Origin: Bernardetia sp. MNP-M8
Lineage (GTDB): Bacteria; Bacteroidota; Bacteroidia; Cytophagales; Bernardetiaceae
Direction of reading: 5' to 3'
NCBI RefSeq assembly: GCF_037126285.1
Contig: NZ_CP147012.1
Span: 1,612,001 to 1,676,000 of the forward strand
DNA length: 64,000 nt
The notes beneath the pieces were generated by a model. That model did not search any database, was not told the DNA's origin, and worked only from the letters and a program-made list of their open reading frames with translations. The stretch's first letter is position 1. The number at the start of each line of letters is the position of its first letter. Shown here one piece after another: positions 1-7,255 of this stretch. Position numbers and translations under genes: made by a program.

Positions 1-35
1 TTTGAAATCCCTTAGAATTTTTTGAAAAATTTCCT

Positions 36-67
36 TTTGTTTTTATATTCTTTTTGTATTACCTTTG
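36..67 (+). promoter_or_regulatory. Bacteroidota-type promoter for the first gene of the copper-type locus
   Basis: TTTG at 36-39 and TACCTTTG at 60-67 are separated by 20 nt, matching the known Bacteroidota form (-33 TTTG, -7 TAnnTTTG). Transcription would begin near 74, about 25 nt before the TTG start at 99, which supports that unusual start. Confidence 0.6.
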
Positions 68-98
68 TAAAAAATAAAAAGAGTCTATCTTTTGCTCC

Positions 99-581
99 TT
101 GCTCAAATTTTACTCACAAAGTCAATCTATTTTCTTGACAAAAATTCTTTCCATATTCTCCACTCTCATGATAGTCATTATCTTGATACAACCTTTCCAA
201 AAACTTTGGATTGTTTTGTCTTTCGAAATGAACAGAGAGTATATTGCTCAAAATCTGTGTGAGAATAAAGAACAAGAAGATAAAAAGTTAGAAAAATTAG
301 CAGAGCTCAAACGAGCAAACAAATTTGCAGAACAGTTTGGTCTTCGCTGTGCAGGTTCATGTCAGCTCAAAAAACAACTTGCAGAAGCCGAAAATCAACA
401 AGATAATGCTCCTGTTTCGTCTATAAAATACACATTAGACCTTCTTTTTATAGAAAAACTAAGTTCATTTATTCTTGATAATCAACTAATTGTATTTGAA
501 AATCCTATCCCAAATGGATTTTATCAGGGTTTTGATTCTTCTTCAAATGTATACGGAATTTTCCGTCCTCCAGTCGTTTAA
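99..581 (+). CDS. Membrane-anchored Cys-motif protein, hypothetical
   Basis: A 160-residue protein of unknown function. One hydrophobic segment (about residues 15-42) is followed by a soluble part with an N-x-x-YIAQNLCEN motif and a CAGSC motif near residue 85. Short Bacteroidota proteins with the same plan (NLC-N, then C-G-C) are ones I recall as uncharacterised and possibly metal-binding; that role is inference. The start is TTG at 99; the first in-frame ATG (168) would cut into the hydrophobic segment, and a good promoter lies just upstream. It is the first gene of a rightward group with MbnP-like, MauG-like and cytochrome c genes, so a copper or haem-related job fits. It is separated from the next gene by 353 nt carrying palindromes, so it may be its own transcript. 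Confidence 0.7.
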   Translation: MLKFYSQSQSIFLTKILSIFSTLMIVIILIQPFQKLWIVLSFEMNREYIAQNLCENKEQEDKKLEKLAELKRANKFAEQFGLRCAGSCQLKKQLAEAENQQDNAPVSSIKYTLDLLFIEKLSSFILDNQLIVFENPIPNGFYQGFDSSSNVYGIFRPPVV

Positions 582-609
582 TAATTTCACTTATTGTTAT
601 TTTATGAAT

Positions 610-705
610 TTTGTAGGTTAAAGGTTTGCCTTTAACTGTATTGTGATTTTATGTAAAACAAAATACATAACCTCACATATCAAAGACGAGCCTTTGACCT
701 ACAAA
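610..705. repeat. 96-bp imperfect inverted-repeat element with inner hairpin
   Basis: TTTGTAGGTTAAAGG at 610-624 pairs with CCTTTGACCTACAAA at 691-705 (14 of 15). Inside the left half TTAAAGG-TTTG-CCTTTAA forms its own hairpin (618-635), and TATGTA/TACATA pair near the middle. It may terminate the upstream gene or be a small non-coding mobile element; there is no clear run of T. Confidence 0.55.
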
Positions 706-729
706 TTTCGATATTTTGTTTGTCAAAAT

Positions 730-764
730 TTAATTCTAATTAAAATTATTAATCAGAATTAAAC
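730..764. repeat. AT-rich dyad TTTAATTCT...AGAATTAAA
   Basis: TTTAATTCT and AGAATTAAA flank a 17-nt centre in the gap before the MbnP-like gene. It could be an operator or simply an AT-rich hairpin; nothing distinguishes these. Confidence 0.3.
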
Positions 765-851
765 TATATGGCAATCTAATTTCCATTATTTCTCAATTCT
801 ATTTCTTTAATGACACTTGCTGTTGTCTTTATCAATAGCAAATTATTTTAT

Positions 852-882
852 CGATTTTGACAAAATTTTTGTTCCAAAATCG
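852..882. promoter_or_regulatory. Candidate operator dyad upstream of the MbnP-like gene
   Basis: CGATTTTG (852-859) and CAAAATCG (875-882) are a perfect 8-bp inverted repeat around a 15-nt near-palindromic centre (ACAAAATTTTTGTTC). It lies about 55-80 nt before the ATG at 935, where a metal-responsive regulator could bind. The function is inference. Confidence 0.4.
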
Positions 883-934
883 CCCTCTAATCTATTCTCT
901 TTTATTTATTATTTTATATATAAAAACAACAAAA

Positions 935-1777
935 ATGAATACTAATTTTAATTTCTCAAAAATTGCCTTTTTAGCTTTTTTTATAGCCTTTTCTACTGCT
1001 TTATCTTCTTGTAAAAAAGACTCTGACACAGATCCAGAGATTGATCCAAACAAAAAAGGAATGGTCGAAATCAAATTTGATAATGTTGCTGGTCAAGATG
1101 ATTTTACTTTAGGAGAAAACTACACCAATGCAGCAGGCGAAACTTTTAAAGTAGATATGTTACAGTATTATATCAGTAATATTGTTTTGAAGTCTGAAAG
1201 TGGAAGTGAATATGTAGTTCCACAAGAAGAATCATACTTTTTGATAAAAGAACATGATGTAGCTACACAAAAAATACAACTTTCTAATATTCCAGAAGGA
1301 AACTATAATGAAGTTACTTTTACAGTTGGTGTAGATAGTCTTCGTAATACCAAAGACCCTTCAGAGCGCACAGGAGTTTTGGACATAGGCGTAGAAGGTG
1401 CAGGAAAAGAAATGTATTGGTCTTGGAACTCAGGTTATATCTTCTTCAAAATGGAAGGAACATCAACAGCTATTGAACCAACTGAAAACAATCCTAATGG
1501 AAAGTTCTATTACCACATTGGGGGTTTTGGACATAATTCAACTCTTAGTAATATTAGAACAGTTACACTTTCTTTAGGAACTGATGTAGCACAAGCAAGA
1601 GAAGAAACTATGCCTTCAATTCATCTTGTAGTAGATATTTTGAAAACTCTTGAAGGAACTACACAAGTTAGTTTAAAAGAATATCCTGTAGTAATGGTAA
1701 ATCCTTTTTCATTGAAAGTTTCTGAAAACTATATGAAAGCATTTGAATATCATCATGTTCATAATGACGGACACTAG
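935..1777 (+). CDS. MbnP-like copper-binding lipoprotein
   Basis: A 280-residue exported lipoprotein: hydrophobic signal then lipobox LSSC with Cys26. The body has the features I recognise from the MbnP family (copper-associated partner of MauG-type enzymes): opening VEIKFDNVAG, DMLQYYISN, GVDSLRN and the MYWSWNSGY segment with Trp162 and Trp164. In the studied MbnP/MbnH pair the dihaem enzyme oxidises a tryptophan of MbnP to kynurenine, which allows copper binding; Trp162/164 are candidates here (inference). The ATG at 935 is chosen over an in-frame TTG at 857 because it places the signal peptide at the N-terminus. The next gene, 65 nt on, is the MauG-like partner. Histidine-rich tail HHVHNDGH may add metal ligands. 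Confidence 0.85.
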   Translation: MNTNFNFSKIAFLAFFIAFSTALSSCKKDSDTDPEIDPNKKGMVEIKFDNVAGQDDFTLGENYTNAAGETFKVDMLQYYISNIVLKSESGSEYVVPQEESYFLIKEHDVATQKIQLSNIPEGNYNEVTFTVGVDSLRNTKDPSERTGVLDIGVEGAGKEMYWSWNSGYIFFKMEGTSTAIEPTENNPNGKFYYHIGGFGHNSTLSNIRTVTLSLGTDVAQAREETMPSIHLVVDILKTLEGTTQVSLKEYPVVMVNPFSLKVSENYMKAFEYHHVHNDGH

Positions 1778-1791
1778 TAAATTTTAACTTC

Positions 1792-1824
1792 AAACCTATA
1801 AGGTTTTCAAAATCTTATAGGTTT
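1792..1824. repeat. 33-nt palindrome between MbnP-like and peroxidase genes
   Basis: AAACCTATAAG and CTTATAGGTTT (11 bp, perfect) flank GTTTTCAAAAT, itself nearly self-complementary. No run of T follows, so a transcript processing or stabilising hairpin, or a small repeat, is more likely than a terminator. Confidence 0.6.
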
Positions 1825-1842
1825 AAATACACTCAACCAATT

Positions 1843-2910
1843 ATGAAAAAGTATTTTTTATATAAAACTCTTCTTGTTTTCACTATTTCAATTCTATTTT
1901 TCTCTTGTCAAAAGGAGGATGCAAATCCCAAAGAAAAAATTGAATTTAAAACTCCTTCTAATTTTCCAACACCTGTTTATGATTTAAAAGAAAATCCTGT
2001 AACTGTTGAAGGTTTCGAACTCGGTAGAAAATTATTTTATACAGGAATGTTGTCAAGAGATGGAAATATAAGTTGTGGTTCGTGCCATGCTCAAACATCA
2101 GGATTTACACAACATGGACACGACCTAAGTCATGGAATTGATGATCAACTGACTCTTAGAAATTCATTGCCTATTCAAAATCTAGCTTGGTCTAAAAATT
2201 TCTTTTGGGATGGAGGAGTTTTTCATTTAGACTTGTTTGCTATTGCTCCCATAGAAGCCGACAACGAAATGGGCGAAACGCTGCCCAATGTCTTACAAAA
2301 ACTAAGAGATACAGAAGGTTTACAATCTCCAAAAACAGATTATCCATTGCTCTTTGAAAAGGCTTTCGGTACAAAAGAAATTACAACTGACCGTTTTTTG
2401 AAGGCTTTATCACAGTTTCAACTCATGTGTATTTCAGCTAATTCTCGTTACGATAAACATGTCAGAAATGAAAGTACAAAAGAAAATAAATTAACAACAC
2501 AAGAATTAGAAGGATTAGAATTATTCGAACAAAATTGTTCAAACTGCCATTCTAAGACACTTTTCACAGACCAAAGTTATAGAAATAATGGTTTGAAAGT
2601 CGGAAATCCAAATGATACTGGAAGACACCGAATTACACAAAATGAGGAAGACAAATTCAAGTTTAAAGTTCCTAGTTTGAGAAATGTAGAAGTTACTCGT
2701 CCGTATATGCACGACGGAAGATTTAGAAATTTGGAAGCCGTTTTAGACCATTATACAGATGGCATACAAGATTCTGAAACTTTAGATGAAAGTCTGAAAG
2801 CAAAACTCAAAATTGAACTTAATCAAGAAGAAAAAGAAGCCATTATTGCCTTCTTAAAAACACTTACTGATGAAGATTTTTTGAATAACCCTATTTTATC
2901 TGAATTTTAA
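1843..2910 (+). CDS. Dihaem cytochrome c peroxidase of MauG/MbnH type
   Basis: A 355-residue lipoprotein (lipobox FFSC, Cys22) with two c-type haem sites, CGSCH (78-82) and CSNCH (232-236), at the spacing usual for bacterial dihaem peroxidases. RNSLPIQNLAW, FFWDGGV and the C-terminal YMHDGRF are typical of the MauG/CcpA superfamily. In MauG-type members such enzymes oxidise a residue of a protein partner rather than simply reduce peroxide; placement directly after an MbnP-like gene makes that the preferred reading, with the MbnP tryptophan as substrate (inference). It would act in the periplasm tethered to a membrane. ATG start. A plain cytochrome c peroxidase remains possible. Confidence 0.9.
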   Translation: MKKYFLYKTLLVFTISILFFSCQKEDANPKEKIEFKTPSNFPTPVYDLKENPVTVEGFELGRKLFYTGMLSRDGNISCGSCHAQTSGFTQHGHDLSHGIDDQLTLRNSLPIQNLAWSKNFFWDGGVFHLDLFAIAPIEADNEMGETLPNVLQKLRDTEGLQSPKTDYPLLFEKAFGTKEITTDRFLKALSQFQLMCISANSRYDKHVRNESTKENKLTTQELEGLELFEQNCSNCHSKTLFTDQSYRNNGLKVGNPNDTGRHRITQNEEDKFKFKVPSLRNVEVTRPYMHDGRFRNLEAVLDHYTDGIQDSETLDESLKAKLKIELNQEEKEAIIAFLKTLTDEDFLNNPILSEF

Positions 2911-2920
2911 TTTTTACCAA

Positions 2921-2950
2921 CCGTCAACGAGGTCAAGACCGTCGTTGAGG
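2921..2950. repeat. Nested GC-richer hairpin between peroxidase and OMP genes
   Basis: TCAACGA (2924-2930) pairs with TCGTTGA (2942-2948), and between them GGTC-AA-GACC forms an inner hairpin. It is followed by ATTTTT, so it may be a weak terminator, but genes on both sides read the same way. It is GC-rich compared with its surroundings. Confidence 0.5.
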
Positions 2951-2970
2951 ATTTTTACTAAGCTATAACT

Positions 2971-3900
2971 ATGAAAAATTTAATCGCTTTTTTACTTTTT
3001 ACAACTTCATTTTTATTCCTTTCTATTCCTTCAAAAGCCTGTGATTTATGTGGTTGTGGAGCTGGAAGCTATTATTTGGGAGTGATGCCACAATTTCAAA
3101 AAAACTTTGTCGGTTTGCGTTATCGTAGTACTTCTTTTGACTCTCATCTAGGAGGAAATAGCAATTACTCTTCACTCTTCGAAACACAAGAGCGTTTTTA
3201 TACTGCCGAAATTTGGGCTAGATTTTATCCCCATCCAAAATTACAAATTTTAGCTTTTTTGCCTTATCAATGGAATTTTCAAGACGAGAATAAAATAACA
3301 AAATCGATTAGTGGAATGGCTGATGCTTCTGTACTTGCTCAATATGAAATTTGGAATACGACAAATGACACAATTTCACAAAAATTTGAACATAGTTTTT
3401 TTGTAGGAGGTGGAGTAAAACTACCAACTGGAAAATCAGATTATAGCGAAGAAGATGTTTTACAGGTTGCTAATGCAAATTTTCAGCTTGGAACAGGAAG
3501 TACCGATTTTCTTTTGACTTCTCAATATACAATTCGCTACAAAAAAGCTGGTCTGACGGCTGATATTTCTTATAAAATCAATACAGAAAACAGCGAAGAT
3601 TATCGTTTTGGAAATCGTGTAAGTAGCAATGCAACTCTTTTTTATGTCAAACAAATAGGAAAATTTGGTTTTATGCCAACTTTAGGAACATATTATGAAC
3701 ATAGCCAACAAGATATAAGAGAAAATAAGACTGTTTTTGATACAGGTGGAAATTTATTTAATGCTGTTGTAGGAACACAAATTTATACAGGACGTTTTAT
3801 GTTGGGTATAAATTATCATACACCTTTGAAGCAAAATTTAGCTAATAATCAAATAAAATCAAATGATAGATTTATGATTCAGACGGCATTTTTGTTTTAG
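2971..3900 (+). CDS. Outer-membrane barrel-like protein with CDLCGC motif
   Basis: A 309-residue exported protein. A signal peptide ends near Ala23 and the mature protein begins with CDLCGC (residues 24-29), three cysteines in six residues. The rest has alternating strands with aromatic ends and finishes in Phe (QTAFLF), as in outer-membrane beta-barrels. I recognise CDLCGCGAGSYY-type proteins as companions of MbnP/MauG-type genes in Bacteroidota but know of no assigned function. The cluster of cysteines at the mature N-terminus could bind copper or, if the Cys24 region is processed as a lipoprotein, anchor it; the preceding SKA is a better type I site. Part of the same rightward group. ATG start at 2971. 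Confidence 0.75.
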   Translation: MKNLIAFLLFTTSFLFLSIPSKACDLCGCGAGSYYLGVMPQFQKNFVGLRYRSTSFDSHLGGNSNYSSLFETQERFYTAEIWARFYPHPKLQILAFLPYQWNFQDENKITKSISGMADASVLAQYEIWNTTNDTISQKFEHSFFVGGGVKLPTGKSDYSEEDVLQVANANFQLGTGSTDFLLTSQYTIRYKKAGLTADISYKINTENSEDYRFGNRVSSNATLFYVKQIGKFGFMPTLGTYYEHSQQDIRENKTVFDTGGNLFNAVVGTQIYTGRFMLGINYHTPLKQNLANNQIKSNDRFMIQTAFLF

Positions 3901-3972
3901 AGAAATAAGTTACTTTTCAAGAAAAAATGTATTTTGAAGGTAGATTTTATATTATCAACTTACTTTCAAGCC

Positions 3973-6123
3973 ATGAAAAAATTACTTTTTATTTTTATTG
4001 TTGTCTTTGCATTTTGCTTTACTTCATGTTCAGATTCTGAAAATACTCAAAATGATAGAATTGCAAATATGTCAGCCGAAGAACTGGCTTATAATTTTCC
4101 ACATCTTTTTGATTCGCCTCCTCCACAAGAGTTTGTCATTGATACAGAAAAAGATACCGTCATTTTTGGAAAGTCTGGAACTTTACTTGCCATTGAAGCA
4201 GGGACTTTTACAGATGAAAGTGGAAATCCATTAAAAGGAAAACTTACGCTCAATCTCAAAGAAGCTTTATCACTTTCTGAAATGCTGGAAAACAAACTCA
4301 CTACACAAACACAAGATGGACAAATTTTGCAAAGTGGTGGAATGTTTGAGTTTACAGCCAAATCGAATAAAAATGGAAAGATAAATATTTCAAAACCGAT
4401 TCATGCAGAAGTTCCGACAAAGCAAAAGATAGGCGATATGTCGGTTTATGAAGGAATACAAGTAAGCGAAGATGCGCCTGTTCAATGGAAAAAAGAAAAG
4501 GAGTTGGAAAACTGGCTTACAGAAATTCCATTAGAAAGACTTGATTTTTTTCCTAAGAATGAAGGTAGCTTTGAGAAAAATGGAAAGCGAACTATTATTA
4601 TTCCTGCTGATGAAATCAGAACATTAGAAACTTATTATTTAGGCGATAGTATTCGTGTTATTTATGATGATTTAAATGAAGAAAATTCTAGTAGTTTTTT
4701 AGAGCAGAATAAAAAGAATCCTAATCAAAAAAATCAATCACAAAGTATATTTCGTTTTGTACAAGATGATGTGAACTATGATTCAATAGCAAGAGAGAAA
4801 GAGAAAATTTGTGGAATTTCAAAATACATTTTAGAAGGACTTTCAGACAAGAAATTTCAAGGAACTTTTATTTCTACTTACGAATTTGAAAAACGTTTGA
4901 AAGTGATGAATGAATGTTGTGGAAATGATTTGATAGCAATTTATCTCAAAAACTTAGATAAAAATTTATGGGAATCAGATAAATTAGCAGCCGAATATCT
5001 TATCAAAAATAAAAAATGTAGAGCATATATTTTTGAAGAGTTTGCAGCCGAAAAAGCAACCAAAGTAAAACCAAAAGACAAAGTAAACCGAGCTTTAAGA
5101 AAATATATTGACAAACTTTTTAAGAATAAAGAAAAGGCTTGGTCAAAATTTGAAAAAGACTTTGACAAGTGGGATAAAAAAAGAGAAGAATTACAAACTG
5201 AAGTAGTCGACAAACTAGAAAATGAAAAACGTTTTTCAGAGCGTTTGAATTATTCTTTTGATTTGAATAGACTGGGTTGGACAAATATTGATATGTTGAT
5301 GAAACTTGAAAATCAAATTCCAGTAGCTTTTGAGGTAAAAGTGAAAGGTTTAGAACTCAAAGAAGCAGGAAGAGTATTTTTAATTTTTCCAAATGAAAAA
5401 ACCATTATTGATTTAAGCCGAAACGAAAAAGGTCATTTTTATGGAAAACAAGGCAATGAAAATGTCATTTATCTACCAAAAGGAGTAGATATAATTTTGA
5501 AAGCAGTTACAGAAAAAAACAAACAGCTTTACACAGGAGAAATTGATTTAGCTATCAAAAGTAAAATCAGAGAAACCATAAAAGTAGTAGAAACAACAGA
5601 TAAAAAAGTAGCTGACAGAATGAAAGAATTTGAACAAGAAATAAGAACTGTACAAACAATTTCTAATCCTATACTTACAGCTATTCCTTTCAATAGGAAT
5701 CCAATTATTACACGCAAAGATTTTTCAGCCAAAAAATTTGAACAAGCCTTAGAAAATCATTACAAAAGCAAACCTGTTTTAGATGATTACAAAGAATGTT
5801 GTCAAGCAATGGATTTAGTAAGAGGAAAACAGATTTTTGAAAATGATTGTAAGCAATGCCACGCTATTCATAAAAAAGTAGTAGGACCTGCTTTGAAAGG
5901 TTCAGAATCTCGTTGGGGAAGTCGTGCTGCTACTATCAATTTTATTAAATATCCTGAAAAAACTATTACAGGAGACAATGAATATGCAGCTCGCCTTTAT
6001 AATGAGTATGGACAAATGATGCCAAATTATAATCACTTGAGCGATGAAGAGATTAGTTGGGTTTTGGATTATATTGAAAAAGAATCAAGAAAGTATTCGT
6101 ATTCAGATTTTAAAGAAAAATAA
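3973..6123 (+). CDS. Large lipoprotein with C-terminal monohaem cytochrome c domain
   Basis: A 716-residue lipoprotein (lipobox FTSC, Cys19). The N-terminal half is a beta-rich region of unknown function beginning IDTEKDTVIFGKSGTLL. A lysine- and glutamate-rich helical stretch follows (about 380-420). The C-terminus is a class I cytochrome c domain: GKQIFENDCKQCHAIH with haem site C626-x-x-C-H630, VVGPALKG, and likely Met ligand in the YGQMMPNYNHLSDEE segment. Three CC or CxxC pairs lie outside the haem site. The ATG at 3973 is preferred to an in-frame TTG at 3934, because it puts the signal first. As last member of the copper-type group it is a plausible electron carrier for the MauG-like enzyme (inference). 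Confidence 0.8.
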   Translation: MKKLLFIFIVVFAFCFTSCSDSENTQNDRIANMSAEELAYNFPHLFDSPPPQEFVIDTEKDTVIFGKSGTLLAIEAGTFTDESGNPLKGKLTLNLKEALSLSEMLENKLTTQTQDGQILQSGGMFEFTAKSNKNGKINISKPIHAEVPTKQKIGDMSVYEGIQVSEDAPVQWKKEKELENWLTEIPLERLDFFPKNEGSFEKNGKRTIIIPADEIRTLETYYLGDSIRVIYDDLNEENSSSFLEQNKKNPNQKNQSQSIFRFVQDDVNYDSIAREKEKICGISKYILEGLSDKKFQGTFISTYEFEKRLKVMNECCGNDLIAIYLKNLDKNLWESDKLAAEYLIKNKKCRAYIFEEFAAEKATKVKPKDKVNRALRKYIDKLFKNKEKAWSKFEKDFDKWDKKREELQTEVVDKLENEKRFSERLNYSFDLNRLGWTNIDMLMKLENQIPVAFEVKVKGLELKEAGRVFLIFPNEKTIIDLSRNEKGHFYGKQGNENVIYLPKGVDIILKAVTEKNKQLYTGEIDLAIKSKIRETIKVVETTDKKVADRMKEFEQEIRTVQTISNPILTAIPFNRNPIITRKDFSAKKFEQALENHYKSKPVLDDYKECCQAMDLVRGKQIFENDCKQCHAIHKKVVGPALKGSESRWGSRAATINFIKYPEKTITGDNEYAARLYNEYGQMMPNYNHLSDEEISWVLDYIEKESRKYSYSDFKEK

Positions 6124-6240
6124 AACTAAATCTATTCACAACACTTTTAAAATGTAGCATATTTGTAGCTTACTCTTTAGAGTGAGTCAAATGTACCAAA
6201 TACTTTAGTGTTTGAATTAAACCAACTAAAAAATGCTATC

Positions 6241-6396
6241 ATGAATAATTTGGATATGAATGATGAGGAATTCGAAAAAGAATTAATCAGAAGAGATGAG
6301 CGAAATAGTTTTTATATTAAGTTCATTCTTTTTGGAGTGAGTGGAGGGTTTTTGTTAGGAATTATCCTCTTTATTTTGGTTATGATTACCTCTTGA
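6241..6396 (+). CDS. Small single-span membrane protein, hypothetical
   Basis: A 51-residue protein with an acidic, charged N-terminus (NNLDMNDEEFEKELIRRDE) and one C-terminal membrane helix (about residues 26-49) holding a GVSGGFLLG glycine pattern. I do not recognise a family. The ATG at 6241 is preferred to a GTG at 6208. It lies 117 nt after the cytochrome gene and converges on the phosphatase gene. It may be a real small membrane protein, but its coding status rests only on composition and the intact frame. Confidence 0.45.
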   Translation: MNNLDMNDEEFEKELIRRDERNSFYIKFILFGVSGGFLLGIILFILVMITS

Positions 6397-6424
6397 AATA
6401 GAAGTTTTTCAAAAAAAACGTGTT

Positions 6425-6997
6425 TTATTTTGTAAGATGAATCAAATAGGGAACAGCTTCAATGAGTGAAGTAGTTTCAAAATCAATCAAAGCTTTGTTT
6501 TTTACACGCTCAAAGCTATTTTTTTCATTGATAAAACACGTTTTCATTCCTGCATTTCTACCAAACTGCATATCAGAAATGCTATCTCCAACAATAACAG
6601 AACGCTTAAAACTTATCTTACAAAAATCTTCTTTTGCATCAATAGCCATTCCGATAGCTGGTTTTCGGCGTGGAGAATTGGTCTTGGAAAGGTCTGGACA
6701 AAAATAAACTTTATCAATCTGTGGTAATTTTTCTAGCAAATAACTATGAATAAGTTCCAAATCTTTTTCACTCATTAGTTGCTTTCCAATTCCTTGTTGA
6801 TTGGTTACAACTACAATAGTTTCGAAATGTTGAGTCAGAATTTCTAAGGCTTCTTTTGCATGTTTGAGAATATCAAATTCTTCTAAATTTTTTACATAAT
6901 CATCTTCTAATTTACGATTTAGAACACCATCTCTATCCAAAAACAGTGTCCAATTATTTGCCTTATTTTTTTTGTTCTTTTGTTCTTTGGTATTCAT
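6425..6997 (-). CDS. HAD-IIIA phosphatase, GmhB/histidinol-phosphatase-like
   Basis: A 190-residue HAD hydrolase of the HAD-IIIA type. The catalytic signature FLDRDGVLN places Asp21 and Asp23 at the active site; VVTNQQGIG supplies motif II, the RRKPAIGM lysine motif III, and VGDSISDMQFGRNAG motif IV. This is the fold of D,D-heptose-1,7-bisphosphate phosphatase (GmhB) and the phosphatase half of HisB. The zinc-binding Cys/His loop typical of GmhB is reduced: only a CPD is visible around residue 109. With the heptose epimerase gene later in the window, a lipopolysaccharide heptose role is plausible, but the substrate is not settled. ATG start; transcribed leftward alone. Confidence 0.75.
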   Translation of the reverse strand: MNTKEQKNKKNKANNWTLFLDRDGVLNRKLEDDYVKNLEEFDILKHAKEALEILTQHFETIVVVTNQQGIGKQLMSEKDLELIHSYLLEKLPQIDKVYFCPDLSKTNSPRRKPAIGMAIDAKEDFCKISFKRSVIVGDSISDMQFGRNAGMKTCFINEKNSFERVKNKALIDFETTSLIEAVPYLIHLTK

Positions 6998-7198
6998 CTG
7001 ATTAGGATTGTTTTTAGTGGAAGGTTAAAAAATTCAGACTACTAAAATTGCTAAAAAATCTCTAAAAAAGCTAATTTCGAATGTAAAATCTAAAATAATT
7101 TTTGGGTAGATTTGAAAAATAAATAGAAATTGTAAAATAAACACGAACCTTTGTGTGTTTTTTACGTTATCATTATTATAATTACCAAATTTACTTAA

Positions 7199-7238
7199 AA
7201 ACGTTATGAAAACTAAAAGTTTTATAGCGTTTTTTTTA
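7199..7238. terminator. Imperfect hairpin, likely terminator of the PLP-enzyme gene
   Basis: AAACGTTATGAAAACT and AGTTTTATAGCGTTT pair imperfectly, with T runs on both strands. It lies just after the leftward stop codon at 7256 and could stop transcription in either direction. Confidence 0.45.
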
Positions 7239-7255
7239 TGCTTATTGATTTTTTA

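Noticed and set aside
857-934. Longer N-terminus of the MbnP-like protein from a TTG at 857
   Set aside because: It runs through the operator-like dyad and adds 26 residues before a normal signal peptide; ATG 935 is better.
99-6123. Methanobactin biosynthesis cluster
   Set aside because: No precursor peptide or MbnB/MbnC genes are present; only the MbnP/MbnH-type pair.
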